47,277 nucleotides of DNA from Anaerolineales bacterium (lineage in GTDB: Bacteria; Chloroflexota; Anaerolineae; Anaerolineales; UBA6663). The DNA is taken from assembly GCA_020845955.1 (NCBI GenBank), contig JADLEU010000035.1, positions 1-47,277 of the forward strand, given 5' to 3'. Position numbers and translations under genes: made by a program. Under the pieces are notes generated by a model. It was not told the origin of the DNA, made no database searches, and saw only the letters and a list, made by a program, of their open reading frames with translations. Of the stretch, positions 1-9,262 are shown one piece after another; positions within the stretch are counted from its first letter, which is position 1; each line of letters begins with the position of its first letter.

Positions 1-127
1 CCGCCTGGTGCTGCAGCGCCAAGACTTTGGTGATCGCCGCCGTCAAGGTCGTCTTCCCGTGGTCGATGTGCCCAATCGTCCCCACGTTGATGTGCGGCTT
101 GCTCCGGTCAAACTTCGCTTTGGCCAT
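1..127 (-). CDS. tuf: Elongation factor Tu, N-terminal fragment (cut by window edge)
   Basis: Only the first 42 codons are in the window; the gene runs off the left edge. The translation begins [20 protein letters not shown] and continues into the P-loop [13 protein letters not shown], which is the G1 motif of EF-Tu (usual form GHVDHGKTTL; here Ile replaces Val). EF-Tu carries aminoacyl-tRNA to the ribosome as a GTP complex. The ATG at 125-127 is preceded by GGAG at 135-138 with a 7-base gap. It is the last gene of the rpsL-rpsG-fusA-tuf order, 83 bases behind fusA, and is probably transcribed from the promoter in front of rpsL. The identification is firm although only the N-terminus is visible. 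Confidence 0.95.
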   Translation of the reverse strand, partial: MAKAKFDRSKPHINVGTIGHIDHGKTTLTAAITKVLALQHQA

Positions 128-210
128 TGTGTGTCTCCAACTCTCGTGTCCAGACTTGACCTGGCGCCGCTCCGCGCGGCCGGCCATGACTGCAATTCAA
201 ATCGCCGCGT

Positions 211-2301
211 CTACTTCCGGCGCCCGTTCGGGTTGCCCTTGAGCGCTTCCTCAGCCAAGTTTGGCGGCAGTTGCTGATAGTGATGGAATTCCATCGTGTA
301 GACCCCGCGGCCTTGGGTCGCCGAGCGCAGATCGGTCGCATAGCCGAACATCTCGGCCAGGGGCACCATCGCCCGGATGGCCTGCACGTTCTGGCGCGGC
401 TCCATCCCCTCGATCGACGCCCGCCGCGCCGCCAGGTCGCCCAACACGTCGCCCATGAACTCCTCAGGCACCGTCACTTCGACCTTCATGATCGGCTCCT
501 GCAGCACTGGGCCACCGCGCGACATGCCTTCCTTGAAAGCCATCGAGCCAGCGGTCTTAAAGGCCATTTCATTCGAGTCGACCTCGTGGGCCGAGCCGTC
601 GTACAGGCTTACCTTTACATCGGTGACCGGATAGCCGCCCACCACCCCGCTTTCGGCCGCTTCCCGGATACCCTTCTCGGTCGGGCCGATGAACTCCTTC
701 GGGATCTTGCCCCCCACGACGTTGTTTTCGAAGACAATGCCCGTGCCCGGCGCGCCTGGTTCCATCGCCAGAATCACATGTGCATACTGGCCGTGGCCGC
801 CGGTTTGCTTCGCGAACTTCAGATCCACCTTCGGCACTGCCCGGGTGATCGACTCGCGGTAAGCCACGCGCGGCCGGCCGATGTTGGCCTGGACACGAAA
901 CTCACGCAGCATCCGGTCGACCAGCACTTCCAGGTGCAGTTCGCCCATGCCCTTGATCAGCGTCTGGCCGGTTGCCTCGTCCGATTGGACGTGGAAGGTC
1001 GGATCTTCCTCAGCCAACTTGCGCAGGGCCTCGCCCATCTTCTCCTGGTCGGCCGTGGTCCTAGGCTCCACCGCCACGGAAATGACGGGGTCGGGAAAGG
1101 TGATGGCCTCGAGCACCACCGGGTTCGCCGGGTCCGTCAGCGTCTCGCCGGTGAAGGTGTCCTTCAATGCCAGCACCGCCGCGATATCGCCCGCCTCGAC
1201 CTCTTCAATTTCCTCGCGACGGTCGGCGTACATGCGGATCAGCCGGCCGATGCGCTCACGCTTGCCCTTGGTGGAATTCAGGATCGTCGTGCCGCTGCTG
1301 ATCTTGCCGGAATACACCCGGAAATAGGCCAGCCGCCCCACATACGGGTCGGACACAATCTTGAAAACCAACGCGGCCAGCGGCGCCTTGGGGTCAGGCG
1401 GCCGAACGACCACCTCGCCCGTGTTGGGATTGGCGCCCGTCACCGGGGGAATGTCCAGCGGCGACGGGAGGAAAGCGACTACGGCGTCGAGCATCAGTTG
1501 GACGCCCTTGTTGCGCAGCGACGAGCCGCACAAGACGGCCGTGCATTGATTGGCGATCACCGCGCGCCGCAGGGCGGCGCGCAGCTCCTCCGTGGAAATC
1601 TCGTGGCCCTCGAGATACTTCAGCGTCAGCGCGTCATCCGTCTCAGCAACGGCCTCCACCACCTTGGCCCGCGCTTCAGCCACTTCGGCTGCCAACTCGG
1701 CCGGCACTGGCAGGCGCTCCATATTGGTGCCCATGTCATCCGACCAGACGACGGCCTCATTTTCCAGCAGATCCACTACTCCGCGGAACCCCGCCTCGCG
1801 CCCAATTGGGTATTGGATCGGGATCGGGTTGGCGCCCAGTCGCTCTTTGATCGACGCCACCGAGCGGTAGAAATCCGCCCCCACCCGGTCCATCTTGTTA
1901 ATGAAACAGATCCGCGGCACGGCGTAGCGGTCGGCCTGGCGCCAGACTGTCTCACTCTGCGGCTCGACCCCCTGCACCGCGTCAAATACCACGACCCCGC
2001 CGTCTAGCACGCGCAGCGAGCGCTGCACTTCGGCCGTGAAGTCAATGTGACCCGGAGTATCAATCAGATTAATCAGGTGGTCGCGCCACTCGGCCGTCAC
2101 GGCCGCCGAGACAATGGTGATACCCCGCTCACGTTCCTGGGCCATCCAGTCCGTGACCGTGGTGCCTTCGTCCACCGACCCAATCCGGTGGGTCTTACCG
2201 GTGTAGAACAGCACACGCTCGGTCGTGGTCGTCTTACCGGCGTCAATATGGGCAATGATGCCGATGTTGCGCACCTTCTCGAGAGGGTATTTCCCAGGCA
2301 T
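211..2301 (-). CDS. fusA: Elongation factor G
   Basis: EF-G is the translocation GTPase of the ribosome, and with RRF it also splits ribosomes. The 696-residue length is normal. Visible motifs are the P-loop [20 protein letters not shown] near the N-terminus, the G3 motif DTPGHIDF, and the G4 motif NKMD. The C-terminal half shows normal domain III-V sequence. An upstream in-frame start at 2385 would add 28 residues of non-EF-G sequence. I chose the ATG at 2299-2301 because [14 protein letters not shown] is the usual EF-G beginning. The ribosome binding site is weak (GCAGAG), so translation may depend on readthrough from rpsG 86 bases upstream. The gene sits between rpsG and tuf in the classic str operon order. 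Confidence 0.97.
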   Translation of the reverse strand: MPGKYPLEKVRNIGIIAHIDAGKTTTTERVLFYTGKTHRIGSVDEGTTVTDWMAQERERGITIVSAAVTAEWRDHLINLIDTPGHIDFTAEVQRSLRVLDGGVVVFDAVQGVEPQSETVWRQADRYAVPRICFINKMDRVGADFYRSVASIKERLGANPIPIQYPIGREAGFRGVVDLLENEAVVWSDDMGTNMERLPVPAELAAEVAEARAKVVEAVAETDDALTLKYLEGHEISTEELRAALRRAVIANQCTAVLCGSSLRNKGVQLMLDAVVAFLPSPLDIPPVTGANPNTGEVVVRPPDPKAPLAALVFKIVSDPYVGRLAYFRVYSGKISSGTTILNSTKGKRERIGRLIRMYADRREEIEEVEAGDIAAVLALKDTFTGETLTDPANPVVLEAITFPDPVISVAVEPRTTADQEKMGEALRKLAEEDPTFHVQSDEATGQTLIKGMGELHLEVLVDRMLREFRVQANIGRPRVAYRESITRAVPKVDLKFAKQTGGHGQYAHVILAMEPGAPGTGIVFENNVVGGKIPKEFIGPTEKGIREAAESGVVGGYPVTDVKVSLYDGSAHEVDSNEMAFKTAGSMAFKEGMSRGGPVLQEPIMKVEVTVPEEFMGDVLGDLAARRASIEGMEPRQNVQAIRAMVPLAEMFGYATDLRSATQGRGVYTMEFHHYQQLPPNLAEEALKGNPNGRRK

Positions 2302-2387
2302 AGCTCTGCTGCCGACGCGCTTTGGTTCGGCTGGCGGTTGGCATGGGGAGGCACGCCCGAAGCGGTCGCGCCACCAACCGGTCAACC

Positions 2388-2858
2388 CTACCAGCGATAA
2401 TGGGCAAAGGCGCGGTTCGCCTCCGCCATCTTGTGCGTCTCTTCCTTTCTCTTGACGGCCGCGCCCGAGTTATTCGCCGCGTCCATCAGCTCACTGGCCA
2501 TCTTCTCGGCCATCGACTTGCCTGGCCGAGCCCGCGCGGCCGCCAGCAGCCAGCGCATGGCCAGCGCCAGGCGCCGATCGGCGGCCACTTCCACCGGAAC
2601 CTGGTACGTGGCGCCGCCCACCCGCCGGGGCTTCACCTCAATCAGCGGCGAAACGTTCTTCACCGCCTGGTCGAACACCTCCAGGGCCTCGCGCTTGGTG
2701 CGGGCCGCCACCAGATCGAGCGAGTCGTACATCACCCGCGTCGAAACGCTCTTCTTGCCGTCCCGCATCATGCGGTTGACGAACTCCTGCACCACCGGGC
2801 TCTGATACTTGGCATCCGGCGGGGTAACGCGCTTCGCGGGCCGTGTGCGTCGTGACAT
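2388..2858 (-). CDS. rpsG: 30S ribosomal protein S7
   Basis: S7 nucleates assembly of the 30S head by binding the 3' domain of 16S rRNA, and contacts mRNA and tRNA near the E site. The length of 156 residues is exactly typical. The N-terminal region [11 protein letters not shown], the internal segment [12 protein letters not shown] and the C-terminal [14 protein letters not shown] are family hallmarks. The ATG at 2856-2858 follows a GGAG about 7 bases upstream. In Escherichia coli S7 is the translational repressor of the str operon and acts at the rpsL-rpsG gap. The equivalent gap here (2859-2957) contains a long-range hairpin that I list separately. Second gene of the operon. Confidence 0.97.
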   Translation of the reverse strand: MSRRTRPAKRVTPPDAKYQSPVVQEFVNRMMRDGKKSVSTRVMYDSLDLVAARTKREALEVFDQAVKNVSPLIEVKPRRVGGATYQVPVEVAADRRLALAMRWLLAAARARPGKSMAEKMASELMDAANNSGAAVKRKEETHKMAEANRAFAHYRW

Positions 2859-2901
2859 CGCTTACTCCATTCAACTCAATCGCATCGCTGCCAGACGTGA
2901 T

Positions 2902-2946
2902 AACGGGTCGCCGAGCCCCGGTGCTGCTGTGACTCTTTGACCCGTT
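2902..2946 (-). promoter_or_regulatory. rpsL-rpsG intercistronic inverted repeat, candidate S7 site
   Basis: Perfect 8-base arms at 2902-2909 and 2939-2946 (AACGGGTC / GACCCGTT) enclose 29 bases. In the transcript this makes a stem-loop lying between the rpsL stop and the rpsG ribosome binding site. In E. coli the same gap folds into the S7 target used for autogenous repression. Whether this one binds S7 is inference; no sequence match to the E. coli site is claimed. Confidence 0.45.
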
Positions 2947-2957
2947 GTGTGCCTGAC

Positions 2958-3386
2958 TTATTTCTTGGCCGCCTTTGGCCGCTTGCCCCCGTACTTCGAG
3001 CGGGCCTGGCGGCGCGCCTCGACCCCGGTCGTGTCGAGGGTGCCGCGCACAATGTGATAACGCACCCCCGGCAGGTCCTTCACGCGGCCGCCGCGCACGA
3101 GCACCACCGAGTGCTCTTGCAGCGCATGCCCCTCGCCCGGGATGTAGGCGGTCACTTCCAGGCCGTTGGACAGGCGCACACGTGCCACCTTGCGCAAGGC
3201 CGAGTTAGGCTTCTTGGGCGTCTGGGTGCGCACCACCGTGCATACGCCCCGCTTCTGCGGCGCGCCCTTTGGCTGCTGGGTCCGCCGCTGGTGGGCAATG
3301 TTCAAGGTGTATTGCAGCGCGGGCGCCTTGCTTTTCGCCTTCTTCGCCTTACGTCCCTTGCGGACGAGTTGATTGATTGTAGGCAC
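2958..3386 (-). CDS. rpsL: 30S ribosomal protein S12
   Basis: S12 sits at the decoding centre of the 30S subunit. The 142-residue protein has the invariant blocks [11 protein letters not shown] and [17 protein letters not shown]. The lysines whose changes give streptomycin resistance in other bacteria (E. coli K42 and K87 region) are wild type. Between PAL and PQKRGVC there are about 15 extra residues compared with E. coli, in the same place where Bacillus S12 carries extra residues; this is a known indel, not a novelty. The start is GTG (3384-3386), supported by a perfect GGAGG at 3393-3397 with a 6-base gap. First gene of the operon, about 175 bases behind its promoter. Confidence 0.97.
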   Translation of the reverse strand: MPTINQLVRKGRKAKKAKSKAPALQYTLNIAHQRRTQQPKGAPQKRGVCTVVRTQTPKKPNSALRKVARVRLSNGLEVTAYIPGEGHALQEHSVVLVRGGRVKDLPGVRYHIVRGTLDTTGVEARRQARSKYGGKRPKAAKK

Positions 3387-3431
3387 GCTCTACCTCCAAA
3401 AATACGGCCCGGCCAGGTTGGTTTTAGGTCA

Positions 3432-3498
3432 GCGGTGGCTCGCAGCAGACGGGCCATGGGCACTAAGGGAGGCCACCGCGCCGTTCTGCGGTGGCCTC
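3432..3498 (-). promoter_or_regulatory. rpsL leader with competing hairpins
   Basis: On the transcript strand three related segments follow one another. A and B (3488-3498 and 3469-3479) pair perfectly over 11 bases with an 8-base loop. C (3432-3440) repeats the sequence of A, so B can pair with C instead over 8 bases (GCGGTGGC / GCCACCGC). A-B and B-C are mutually exclusive. There is no U-run after either stem, so this is not a standard attenuator. It could be a protein-binding or translation-control leader, given that it lies between the promoter and the rpsL ribosome binding site. Confidence 0.45.
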
Positions 3499-3567
3499 GC
3501 CTGGGTCTATCCGTATTCAACTCGCGCCAGAGAGAGACTAGCGCGGCCTGAGATCACTCAAGGACAG

Positions 3568-3597
3568 CCAGTTTACCACACGGTTTGTGCGCCTGTC
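3568..3597 (-). promoter_or_regulatory. Promoter of the rpsL-rpsG-fusA-tuf operon
   Basis: On the minus strand there is a perfect -35 TTGACA (3592-3597), an 18-base spacer and a -10 TAAACT (3568-3573) preceded by TGG, giving an extended -10 look. Transcription would begin near 3561, leaving a leader of about 175 bases before the GTG of rpsL. The promoter gives the str operon its own start, independent of rpoB. Confidence 0.75.
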
Positions 3598-3645
3598 AAG
3601 GCTTTTTGGCGCGTTTTTGGCGCCTTTTCGACTGGATTGACAGGC
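3589..3645. repeat. Inverted repeat overlapping the str promoter -35 box
   Basis: GCCTGTCAA (3589-3597) and TTGACAGGC (3637-3645) are exact reverse complements 39 bases apart; one arm contains the -35 element. The interval also holds a short GGCGC/GCGCC stem. It lies just after the rpoB stop, so it could act as an operator-like palindrome for the str promoter or as a fold in the rpoB 3' end. No typical U-run terminator follows rpoB on the minus strand. Confidence 0.35.
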
Positions 3646-3681
3646 CTTGGGCGTTCCTTCCCCAGCCGCGGCGGCCGGCCG

Positions 3682-6600
3682 TCAGTCCCCGGTCAAACTC
3701 AGCAGGCCAACACCCGGCCGCGGCGGCCGCGCCTTCTCCTCATCCTTCCCAAACCGGATGATCTCGCCGCTGTTAACCAACGCCTCGACCACCAGGCCCA
3801 GGCTCTGCAGCTCCTTGACCAGCACGCGGAACGAGGCCGGGATCCCCGGTTCATCGATCGGCTCGCCCTTGATGATCGATTCGTACGTCTTCACGCGCCC
3901 CTGCACGTCGTCTGACTTGACTGTCAGCATCTCCTGCAGGGTATGCGCGGCGCCATAGGCCTCCAGCGCCCAGACCTCCATCTCGCCAAAACGCTGGCCC
4001 CCGAATTGGGCCTTGCCGCCCAGCGGCTGCTGCGTGACCAGCGAATAGGGGCCGGTGGAACGCGCGTGGACCTTATCCTCGACCAGGTGGGCCAGTTTCA
4101 GCATGTGAATGATGCCCACCGTCACTGGCTGGTCAAAGCGCTCGCCGCTCTTGCCGTCATACAGCGTCTGCTTGCCCAGCGTCGGCAAGGGATCGCGCGT
4201 CTCGAGCGCGATCGTCTCCGCCCGGCGGTACAGCTCCTCGCCCTCCCAGCGGTTGCCCTTGTGGCCGTGGCCTTCCATCCACAGGCGCAGGCACACGTCC
4301 ACCACGGCGCTGTCGGCTGCTTGCCGCAGCGCCGGCTCCAGGGCAGAGTCCTCGAACACCAGCAAGCCTTCGGGATTCAGATCGCGCGCGCGCAGCCACT
4401 CAATCGCCGCTGCACGCCGCGCATACTGCTCGTTGGTTGCGAGCAACTCGCGGCTATACTTCTTGCCGCGCAGCCAGGTGTCCAGGTATAGCCGGCGCGC
4501 CTCGCTGTCATCCTCGACGCTTTCGGGGTCATAGCCCTGTTCCTTCAGCCAGTTCCAGGCGTCCTCGGTCACTTCGACCCAGGCTCGCGTCACTAGCCAA
4601 GCCCGGGCCAGCTCGGCCTCAATCTCTGCTTCCTTGGCCCCATCGAAGACTGGTGTCACGGCTCGGAAACCAAGACGATCGGCCGCCCAACCCAGGTGGG
4701 TTTCCAGAATCTGGCCGATATTCATACGGCCCGGTACCCCGAGCGGGTTCAGAATGATGTCGATGGGTGTTCCGTCCGGCAGAAAGGGCATATCGGCCAC
4801 CGGCACTACTCGCGAGATCACGCCCTTGTTGCCGTGACGCCCAGCCATCTTGTCGCCTTCGGTCAGCTTGCGGCGCTGCGCCACCGACACGCGCACCATC
4901 TTGTCCACGCCGGCCGGCAGGTCGCGGTGCTCGTCGCGCGTGAAGATCTTGACGTCCACCACCTTGCCCTTTTCGCCGTGCGGCAGGCGCAGCGAGGAAT
5001 CCTTGACCTCGCGCGCCTTTTCGCCGAAGATCGCCCGCAGCAGCTTCTCCTCGGGCGTCAGCTCTTTCTCGCCCTTGGGCGTGATCTTGCCCACAAGGAT
5101 GTCGTTCGGACCGACCTCGGCTCCGACCCGAATGATGCCATGCTCATCCAGGTCCTTGAGGGCGTCCTCGCCCACATTCGGGATGTCGTAGGTGATTTCC
5201 TCCGGACCCAGCTTGGTGTCACGCGCCTCCACCTCGTACTTCTCAATGTGGATCGACGTGAATTTGTCTTCCCGAACCAGGCGCTCCGAGATGAGAATGG
5301 CGTCCTCGTAGTTGCCGCCCTCCCACGACATGAAGGCCACCAATACATTGTGTCCGAGCGCCAGCTCGCCATGATCGGTCGACGACGAGTCGGCGATCAC
5401 CTCGCCCTGCTTGACACGCTGGCCCTTGATCACGGCCGGACGCTGATCGATGCAGGTGCTCTGATTGGAGCGGTTGTACTTCCGCAGGCGGTAGGAGCGG
5501 CGCTGGCTGCCCGCCTGGATGACGATCTCTTTGCCGGTGACTGAAACCACCTCGCCATCACCTTCGGCGACCACGACCTGTCCCGAGTCGAGGGCGGCCT
5601 GCAGCTCCATGCCGGTCGACACAATCGGCACTTCCGGCTGGAGCAAGGGCACCGCCTGGCGTTGCATGTTCGAGCCCATCAGCGCCCGGTTGGCGTCATC
5701 GTGCTCCAAGAACGGGATCAGCGCGGCGCTGATCCCCACGATTTGCCGCGGCGCCACGTCCATATAGTCAATCTGGTCGTGGGTCGCGAACAGGAACTTG
5801 GAGGCATGCCGGCACGATGGCCGCGCCCGGACGAATTCTAAGCGCTCGTTGAGCGGGGTCGTCGCCTGGGCGATGGTATAGCGGTCTTCCGCATCGGCCG
5901 AGAGATAGACGATCTCGTCCGACACGAACGGCACGATCGGGATCTCAAACAGGTCCAGCTTCGCCAGCCGACGCAATAGATCCTTGGTAACCTCGTCGCC
6001 CTGCGCCGCCAGCGCCTCGCCGCTCTTCGGATCGGCGATGTCCTCGCGCAGCCTCCGCCCCATGAGGCGTTTATCGTCAGGCTTCAGCGCGCGGTACACT
6101 CGCCGGTAGGGCGTCTCGATAAAACCGAACTGGTTGACCTTGCCGTACGTGGCCAGGCGGCCAATCAGGCCAATGTTCGGACCCTCGGGAGTCTCGATTG
6201 GACAGATGCGGCCATAGTGCGAGTGATGCACGTCACGCACATCAAAGCCCGCGCGCTCGCGCCGCAGACCGCCTGGCCCCAGGGCCGACAGGGTGCGCTT
6301 GTGCGTCAACTCGGCCAGCGGGTTGGTCTGCTCCATGAATTGAGAGAGCTGGCTGGAGCCAAAGAACTCGCGGATGGCCGCCACGATCGGGCGAATGTTG
6401 ATCAGCGTCAACGGCGCCACGTTGTCCTGATCGCGGATCGACATGCGCTCGCGGATCACGCGCTCAGCCCGGCGGATGCCGATGCGCAGCTTGTTCTGGA
6501 TCAACTCACCCACGGTCTTGACGCGCCGGTTCCCCAGGTGGTCAATGTCGTCTTTGGCTTCGACCCCATTGTTGATTCGGATCATGCGCGCGATCAACTG

Positions 6601-7581
6601 GATGATGTCGTGCTTGGTCACTGTCCGGTGGCTCAGGGGAATGACCTCAGTCAGGCCCAACTTCTGGTTCAGCTTGTAGCGCCCCACCCGTTCCAGGTCA
6701 TAGCGGCGCTGATCGAACAGCTGCTGCTCGAGATACTCGCGAGCGTTGTCCAGAGTCGGCGGGTCGCCCGGCCGCATGCGCTTGTAGAACTCGATCAGCG
6801 CCTCTTCGGAAATCGACCGCTTTTCCTTGCGCTCCCACGTCGGCTCCTGCCGCAGCGTGGCCGGAATGAACAGGTGATCAGGGTTACTATCGACGCCCTC
6901 AAACAGCTTGAGGATTTCCTCGTCGCTGCCGTCCTTCACGGCCGATTCAGGCAGGCCGTCGCTAACCGCTGCCAGAGCCCGCAGCAGGATCGTCACCGGC
7001 ACCGTGCGCTTGCGATTGAACTTGATCGTCAGGTAATCGCTCTTGCGCGTCTCGAACTCCATCCAGGCCCCGCGGTCGGGAATCAGCTTGGCCGCTGCTA
7101 GGCTGCGGCCTGACGAGCGGTCCTCTTCGGCCTCGAAATATACGCCTGGCGAACGGATGAGCTGCGAGACGACCACGCGCTCGGTGCCGTTAATAATGAA
7201 TGTGCCGTTCTCCGTCATGAGCGGAAAATCGCCCAGGAAGATATCGTTCTTGATTGGGCTCGGCACTTCGCTGCCCAGCAGCAGCACCTGCACGTAAAGC
7301 GGAGCAGCAAAGGTCATGTCGCGCTCGACGCATTCGTCGATGCTGTACTTGGGTTTGTCAAACCAATACCTGAGATTGAAACCGGGGTCAACGCGCTTGC
7401 TGGGGAACCACAACTGCATGCCCCCATTGAACGACTCGATTGGCGAGACCTCTTCAAAGAGCTCGGCCAAGCCTTCTGTCAGAAACCAATTGAACGATTC
7501 GAGTTGCACCTCGATCAGTGAGGGGAGTGTCAGGACGTCAGGGATGCGTGAATAGGACTTTCGACCCAGAATATCCGCCAT
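3682..7581 (-). CDS. rpoB: DNA-directed RNA polymerase subunit beta
   Basis: Beta subunit of RNA polymerase, 1299 residues. Hallmarks seen are the rifampicin-pocket region ([18 protein letters not shown], residues about 410-427), [27 protein letters not shown], and the C-terminal [20 protein letters not shown] followed by KSDDVQGR. Two oddities stand out. Residue 430 is Thr where E. coli has Arg529, and residue 417 is Glu where E. coli has Asp516. Residues 988-1139 form a 152-residue stretch where E. coli has about 16. The ATG at 7579-7581 follows GGGAG (7589-7593) with a 7-base gap, which rules out the TTG two codons earlier. The next gene downstream is rpsL; rpoC is not adjacent, and rplJ/rplL are not upstream, unlike the usual order. 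Confidence 0.98.
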   Translation of the reverse strand: MADILGRKSYSRIPDVLTLPSLIEVQLESFNWFLTEGLAELFEEVSPIESFNGGMQLWFPSKRVDPGFNLRYWFDKPKYSIDECVERDMTFAAPLYVQVLLLGSEVPSPIKNDIFLGDFPLMTENGTFIINGTERVVVSQLIRSPGVYFEAEEDRSSGRSLAAAKLIPDRGAWMEFETRKSDYLTIKFNRKRTVPVTILLRALAAVSDGLPESAVKDGSDEEILKLFEGVDSNPDHLFIPATLRQEPTWERKEKRSISEEALIEFYKRMRPGDPPTLDNAREYLEQQLFDQRRYDLERVGRYKLNQKLGLTEVIPLSHRTVTKHDIIQLIARMIRINNGVEAKDDIDHLGNRRVKTVGELIQNKLRIGIRRAERVIRERMSIRDQDNVAPLTLINIRPIVAAIREFFGSSQLSQFMEQTNPLAELTHKRTLSALGPGGLRRERAGFDVRDVHHSHYGRICPIETPEGPNIGLIGRLATYGKVNQFGFIETPYRRVYRALKPDDKRLMGRRLREDIADPKSGEALAAQGDEVTKDLLRRLAKLDLFEIPIVPFVSDEIVYLSADAEDRYTIAQATTPLNERLEFVRARPSCRHASKFLFATHDQIDYMDVAPRQIVGISAALIPFLEHDDANRALMGSNMQRQAVPLLQPEVPIVSTGMELQAALDSGQVVVAEGDGEVVSVTGKEIVIQAGSQRRSYRLRKYNRSNQSTCIDQRPAVIKGQRVKQGEVIADSSSTDHGELALGHNVLVAFMSWEGGNYEDAILISERLVREDKFTSIHIEKYEVEARDTKLGPEEITYDIPNVGEDALKDLDEHGIIRVGAEVGPNDILVGKITPKGEKELTPEEKLLRAIFGEKAREVKDSSLRLPHGEKGKVVDVKIFTRDEHRDLPAGVDKMVRVSVAQRRKLTEGDKMAGRHGNKGVISRVVPVADMPFLPDGTPIDIILNPLGVPGRMNIGQILETHLGWAADRLGFRAVTPVFDGAKEAEIEAELARAWLVTRAWVEVTEDAWNWLKEQGYDPESVEDDSEARRLYLDTWLRGKKYSRELLATNEQYARRAAAIEWLRARDLNPEGLLVFEDSALEPALRQAADSAVVDVCLRLWMEGHGHKGNRWEGEELYRRAETIALETRDPLPTLGKQTLYDGKSGERFDQPVTVGIIHMLKLAHLVEDKVHARSTGPYSLVTQQPLGGKAQFGGQRFGEMEVWALEAYGAAHTLQEMLTVKSDDVQGRVKTYESIIKGEPIDEPGIPASFRVLVKELQSLGLVVEALVNSGEIIRFGKDEEKARPPRPGVGLLSLTGD

Positions 7582-7670
7582 TCTCAAACTCCCGGCCCCA
7601 AGGTGAGGCCCGCTAAGATAAGGAAGGTACCGCTAGACGACAAGCCGGGGATGACTATGCGAAGCGGCTA

Positions 7671-7699
7671 TTGTAGAACTTGTATTGAAATTCGTCAAT
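7671..7699 (-). promoter_or_regulatory. Proximal rpoB promoter
   Basis: TTGACG (7694-7699), exactly 17 bases, then TACAAT (7671-7676) on the minus strand: a near-consensus sigma-70-type promoter. The start would be near 7664, giving an rpoB leader of about 83 bases. Confidence 0.78.
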
Positions 7700-7747
7700 G
7701 GGCAATATTAGACAGCAAAACAGCCGGGGCCACGGCGTTACGCGCAA

Positions 7748-7835
7748 CGGTTCGCTGACGCGAACCGGCCGCTAGGCCGGAGCCCGGCTAGTACTGGGGA
7801 TTATGGCCATCGGCGTCCTTCACTCAAGGACGCCG
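7748..7835 (-). other. Cluster of three hairpins upstream of rpoB
   Basis: Read on the minus strand, the RNA from the distal promoter would fold first into a 10-base-pair stem (arms 7826-7835 and 7811-7820, 5-base loop). It would then form a 6-pair stem (7775-7780 / 7765-7770, loop GCTA read on plus) and an 8-pair stem (7760-7767 / 7748-7755, 4-base loop) that nearly abut. This is either a structured rpoB leader or a short independent RNA of roughly 100-150 bases. It does not fit a tRNA. The rest of the 361-base gap between rpoB and the next gene holds only the two promoters. Confidence 0.4.
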
Positions 7836-7848
7836 CCGATTAGCCGCC

Positions 7849-7876
7849 ATTATAGCACAAAACGTTCTACGGCCAA
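7849..7876 (-). promoter_or_regulatory. Distal promoter upstream of rpoB
   Basis: A perfect -10 TATAAT (7849-7854) with an extended TGC in front, a 16-base spacer and TTGGCC as -35 (7871-7876) on the minus strand. It lies about 180 bases upstream of the proximal rpoB promoter and would produce an RNA that begins with the hairpin cluster. Confidence 0.62.
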
Positions 7877-7942
7877 TCGACGCCTGCTGAGCGCCGGGCC
7901 ATCTTGTTGTTCCCAGGCGCCGCTGGTCGAAGAATTCCCGGG

Positions 7943-8353
7943 CTATTGAGCGGCCAAAGTGGCCGCGCTGGCCTCGGCCAATGCACGCTGATCGATCCGG
8001 CCGGCTGCCCGCGCTGCCACTCGCCTAGTGACGGCCTGGGCCGCCCGAAAGCTGACAAAGCCCAGGCTCGCCAAATACAACGCCCCACCCAGCCCGGCTA
8101 TCAACCTTAGCCGCTGTTCCTTCTCCGGCGCCTGCAGCGCGATGTCTGTCGGGCGAGCGGATAGGAGCTGCGACTTCAGTCCAGCCACAAAAGCTGGGCG
8201 TGGCGTAATTGGCACCAGGCAGTCTTTTAGGCGCCCTTCCAGTTGGCTCAGCGTTTCGATGCGCGCTTGGCCGCTCGCGGCCGGCGCCGCTTCAACGCCG
8301 GGGTTTGGGCCGGTCGGCTCGTTCTTGGGCCTGAGTGTTTGCTGACGTGACAT
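7943..8353 (-). CDS. Small membrane protein of unknown function
   Basis: I do not recognise a named family. The 136 residues divide into a soluble, charged N-terminal part (about 1-80) and one likely membrane helix (about residues 80-105, containing LIAGLGGALYLASLGFVSF). An Arg/Ala-rich tail follows. The ATG at 8351-8353 has a weak AGGA-type site upstream. It is the third gene after an ECF-type sigma factor and a DegV protein, all on one strand, 54 bases behind degV. A membrane protein downstream of an ECF sigma factor is often an anti-sigma factor. However, the zinc-binding HxxxCxxC motif of the common class is absent, so that role would be a guess. Confidence 0.6.
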   Translation of the reverse strand: MSRQQTLRPKNEPTGPNPGVEAAPAASGQARIETLSQLEGRLKDCLVPITPRPAFVAGLKSQLLSARPTDIALQAPEKEQRLRLIAGLGGALYLASLGFVSFRAAQAVTRRVAARAAGRIDQRALAEASAATLAAQ

Positions 8354-8407
8354 TCTTGCGTCCTGCCTGGCTCAGCGTTCTTGCGCAACCGCGCGCTTTC
8401 TGCAAGT

Positions 8408-9262
8408 CTACCTGCCAGCACAGTAAGCCAGCCCCACGGTTCCCGGTCCGGTGTGCACCGCCACCGTTGGGCTGACCTCCGACAGAATGCTCTCCGCGGC
8501 GTTCAGCCTCTGCTTGGCCGCCGCCAGTAATGCCCCTGCTTCCTGAGGCGCCGCCGCATGCAGCGTGGCCAGGCGCACCGGTGACTTGCCAGCCGTTTTC
8601 TCGGCAATAATCTCCAGCACCCGATCCAGGGCCTTCCTTTTAGTGCGCACGCGCTCCACCGGCTCAACCCGGCCATCCCGCAATTCCAGGATTGGCTTCA
8701 TGTCCAGCAGCCCGCCCAGGAACGCCTGCGCGCCCCCGATTCGCCCACCCCGGCGCAGATATTCCAGCGTTTCCACCGTGAAGACCAGCCCGACAGCCGG
8801 GATGGTGGCCTCGGCTGCCGCCACGACTTCCGCCTGCGACTTACCCTCCGCCGCCGCCCGGGCTGCCGCCAGGACCACAAACCCTAGAGCCATCGCGGTG
8901 GCGCTAGAGTCGAGGATCTTGATCTGCTGCTCGGGGAGCAAGGCGCGGGCCTGCTCGGCGGCAGAAAACGTACCTGAGAGTTTGGCCGACAGGTGAATCC
9001 CCACCACCGCCTGGGCGTCCTCGGCCGCCCGAGCATAAACCTCCCGGAACTCGCCGATCGAAGCCACGGCCGTCGTCGGCTGAACCGCATCTTTCCGCAG
9101 CCGCTCAAAGAACTCCGTGGACTGAATGTCGATCCCGTCGCGATAGGTCTGCGTGCCCCAATTGACGACGTTAGGGACGACGTGGACCTGGTACTGTTGG
9201 ACCAAGTCCTTTGGCAGGTAGGCCGTCGAATCGGTCACGATTGCGACCCCGCGAACAGTCAT
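8408..9262 (-). CDS. DegV family protein (fatty-acid binding)
   Basis: DegV proteins bind a fatty acid in a cleft between two domains; in Firmicutes the FakB members present it to the kinase FakA. The family start pattern is clear: an N-terminal IVTDSTAYLP, then VVPNVVNWGTQTYRDGID, the PTTAVAS segment near residues 62-68, and LSGTFSAAEQA. The C-terminal domain contains RRGGRIGGAQAFLGGLL and LDMKPIL. The length of 284 is normal. The ATG at 9260-9262 overlaps the stop of the sigma factor gene by four bases (ATGA), indicating coupled translation. No FakA-type kinase gene is in the window, so a role in fatty acid phosphorylation is not shown. Confidence 0.9.
   Translation of the reverse strand: MTVRGVAIVTDSTAYLPKDLVQQYQVHVVPNVVNWGTQTYRDGIDIQSTEFFERLRKDAVQPTTAVASIGEFREVYARAAEDAQAVVGIHLSAKLSGTFSAAEQARALLPEQQIKILDSSATAMALGFVVLAAARAAAEGKSQAEVVAAAEATIPAVGLVFTVETLEYLRRGGRIGGAQAFLGGLLDMKPILELRDGRVEPVERVRTKRKALDRVLEIIAEKTAGKSPVRLATLHAAAPQEAGALLAAAKQRLNAAESILSEVSPTVAVHTGPGTVGLAYCAGR

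Noticed and set aside
271-2007. A 578-codon open frame opposite fusA on the plus strand
   Set aside because: It is a shadow of the high-GC fusA coding sequence; the translation is Arg/His-rich with no family sense, and fusA is certain.
2958-3386. The extra residues in ribosomal protein S12 as a new feature
   Set aside because: The same indel position occurs in Bacillus and other Gram-positive-type S12 proteins, so it is known.
3602-3626. GGCGC-TTTTT-GCGCC followed by TTTT, resembling a plus-strand terminator
   Set aside because: No plus-strand gene ends here; the U-run would be on the wrong strand for rpoB. Probably part of the str promoter palindrome.
7741-7850. A tRNA gene in the rpoB leader
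   Set aside because: Stems and loops do not make a cloverleaf: no acceptor stem, T-loop consensus or anticodon arm fits.
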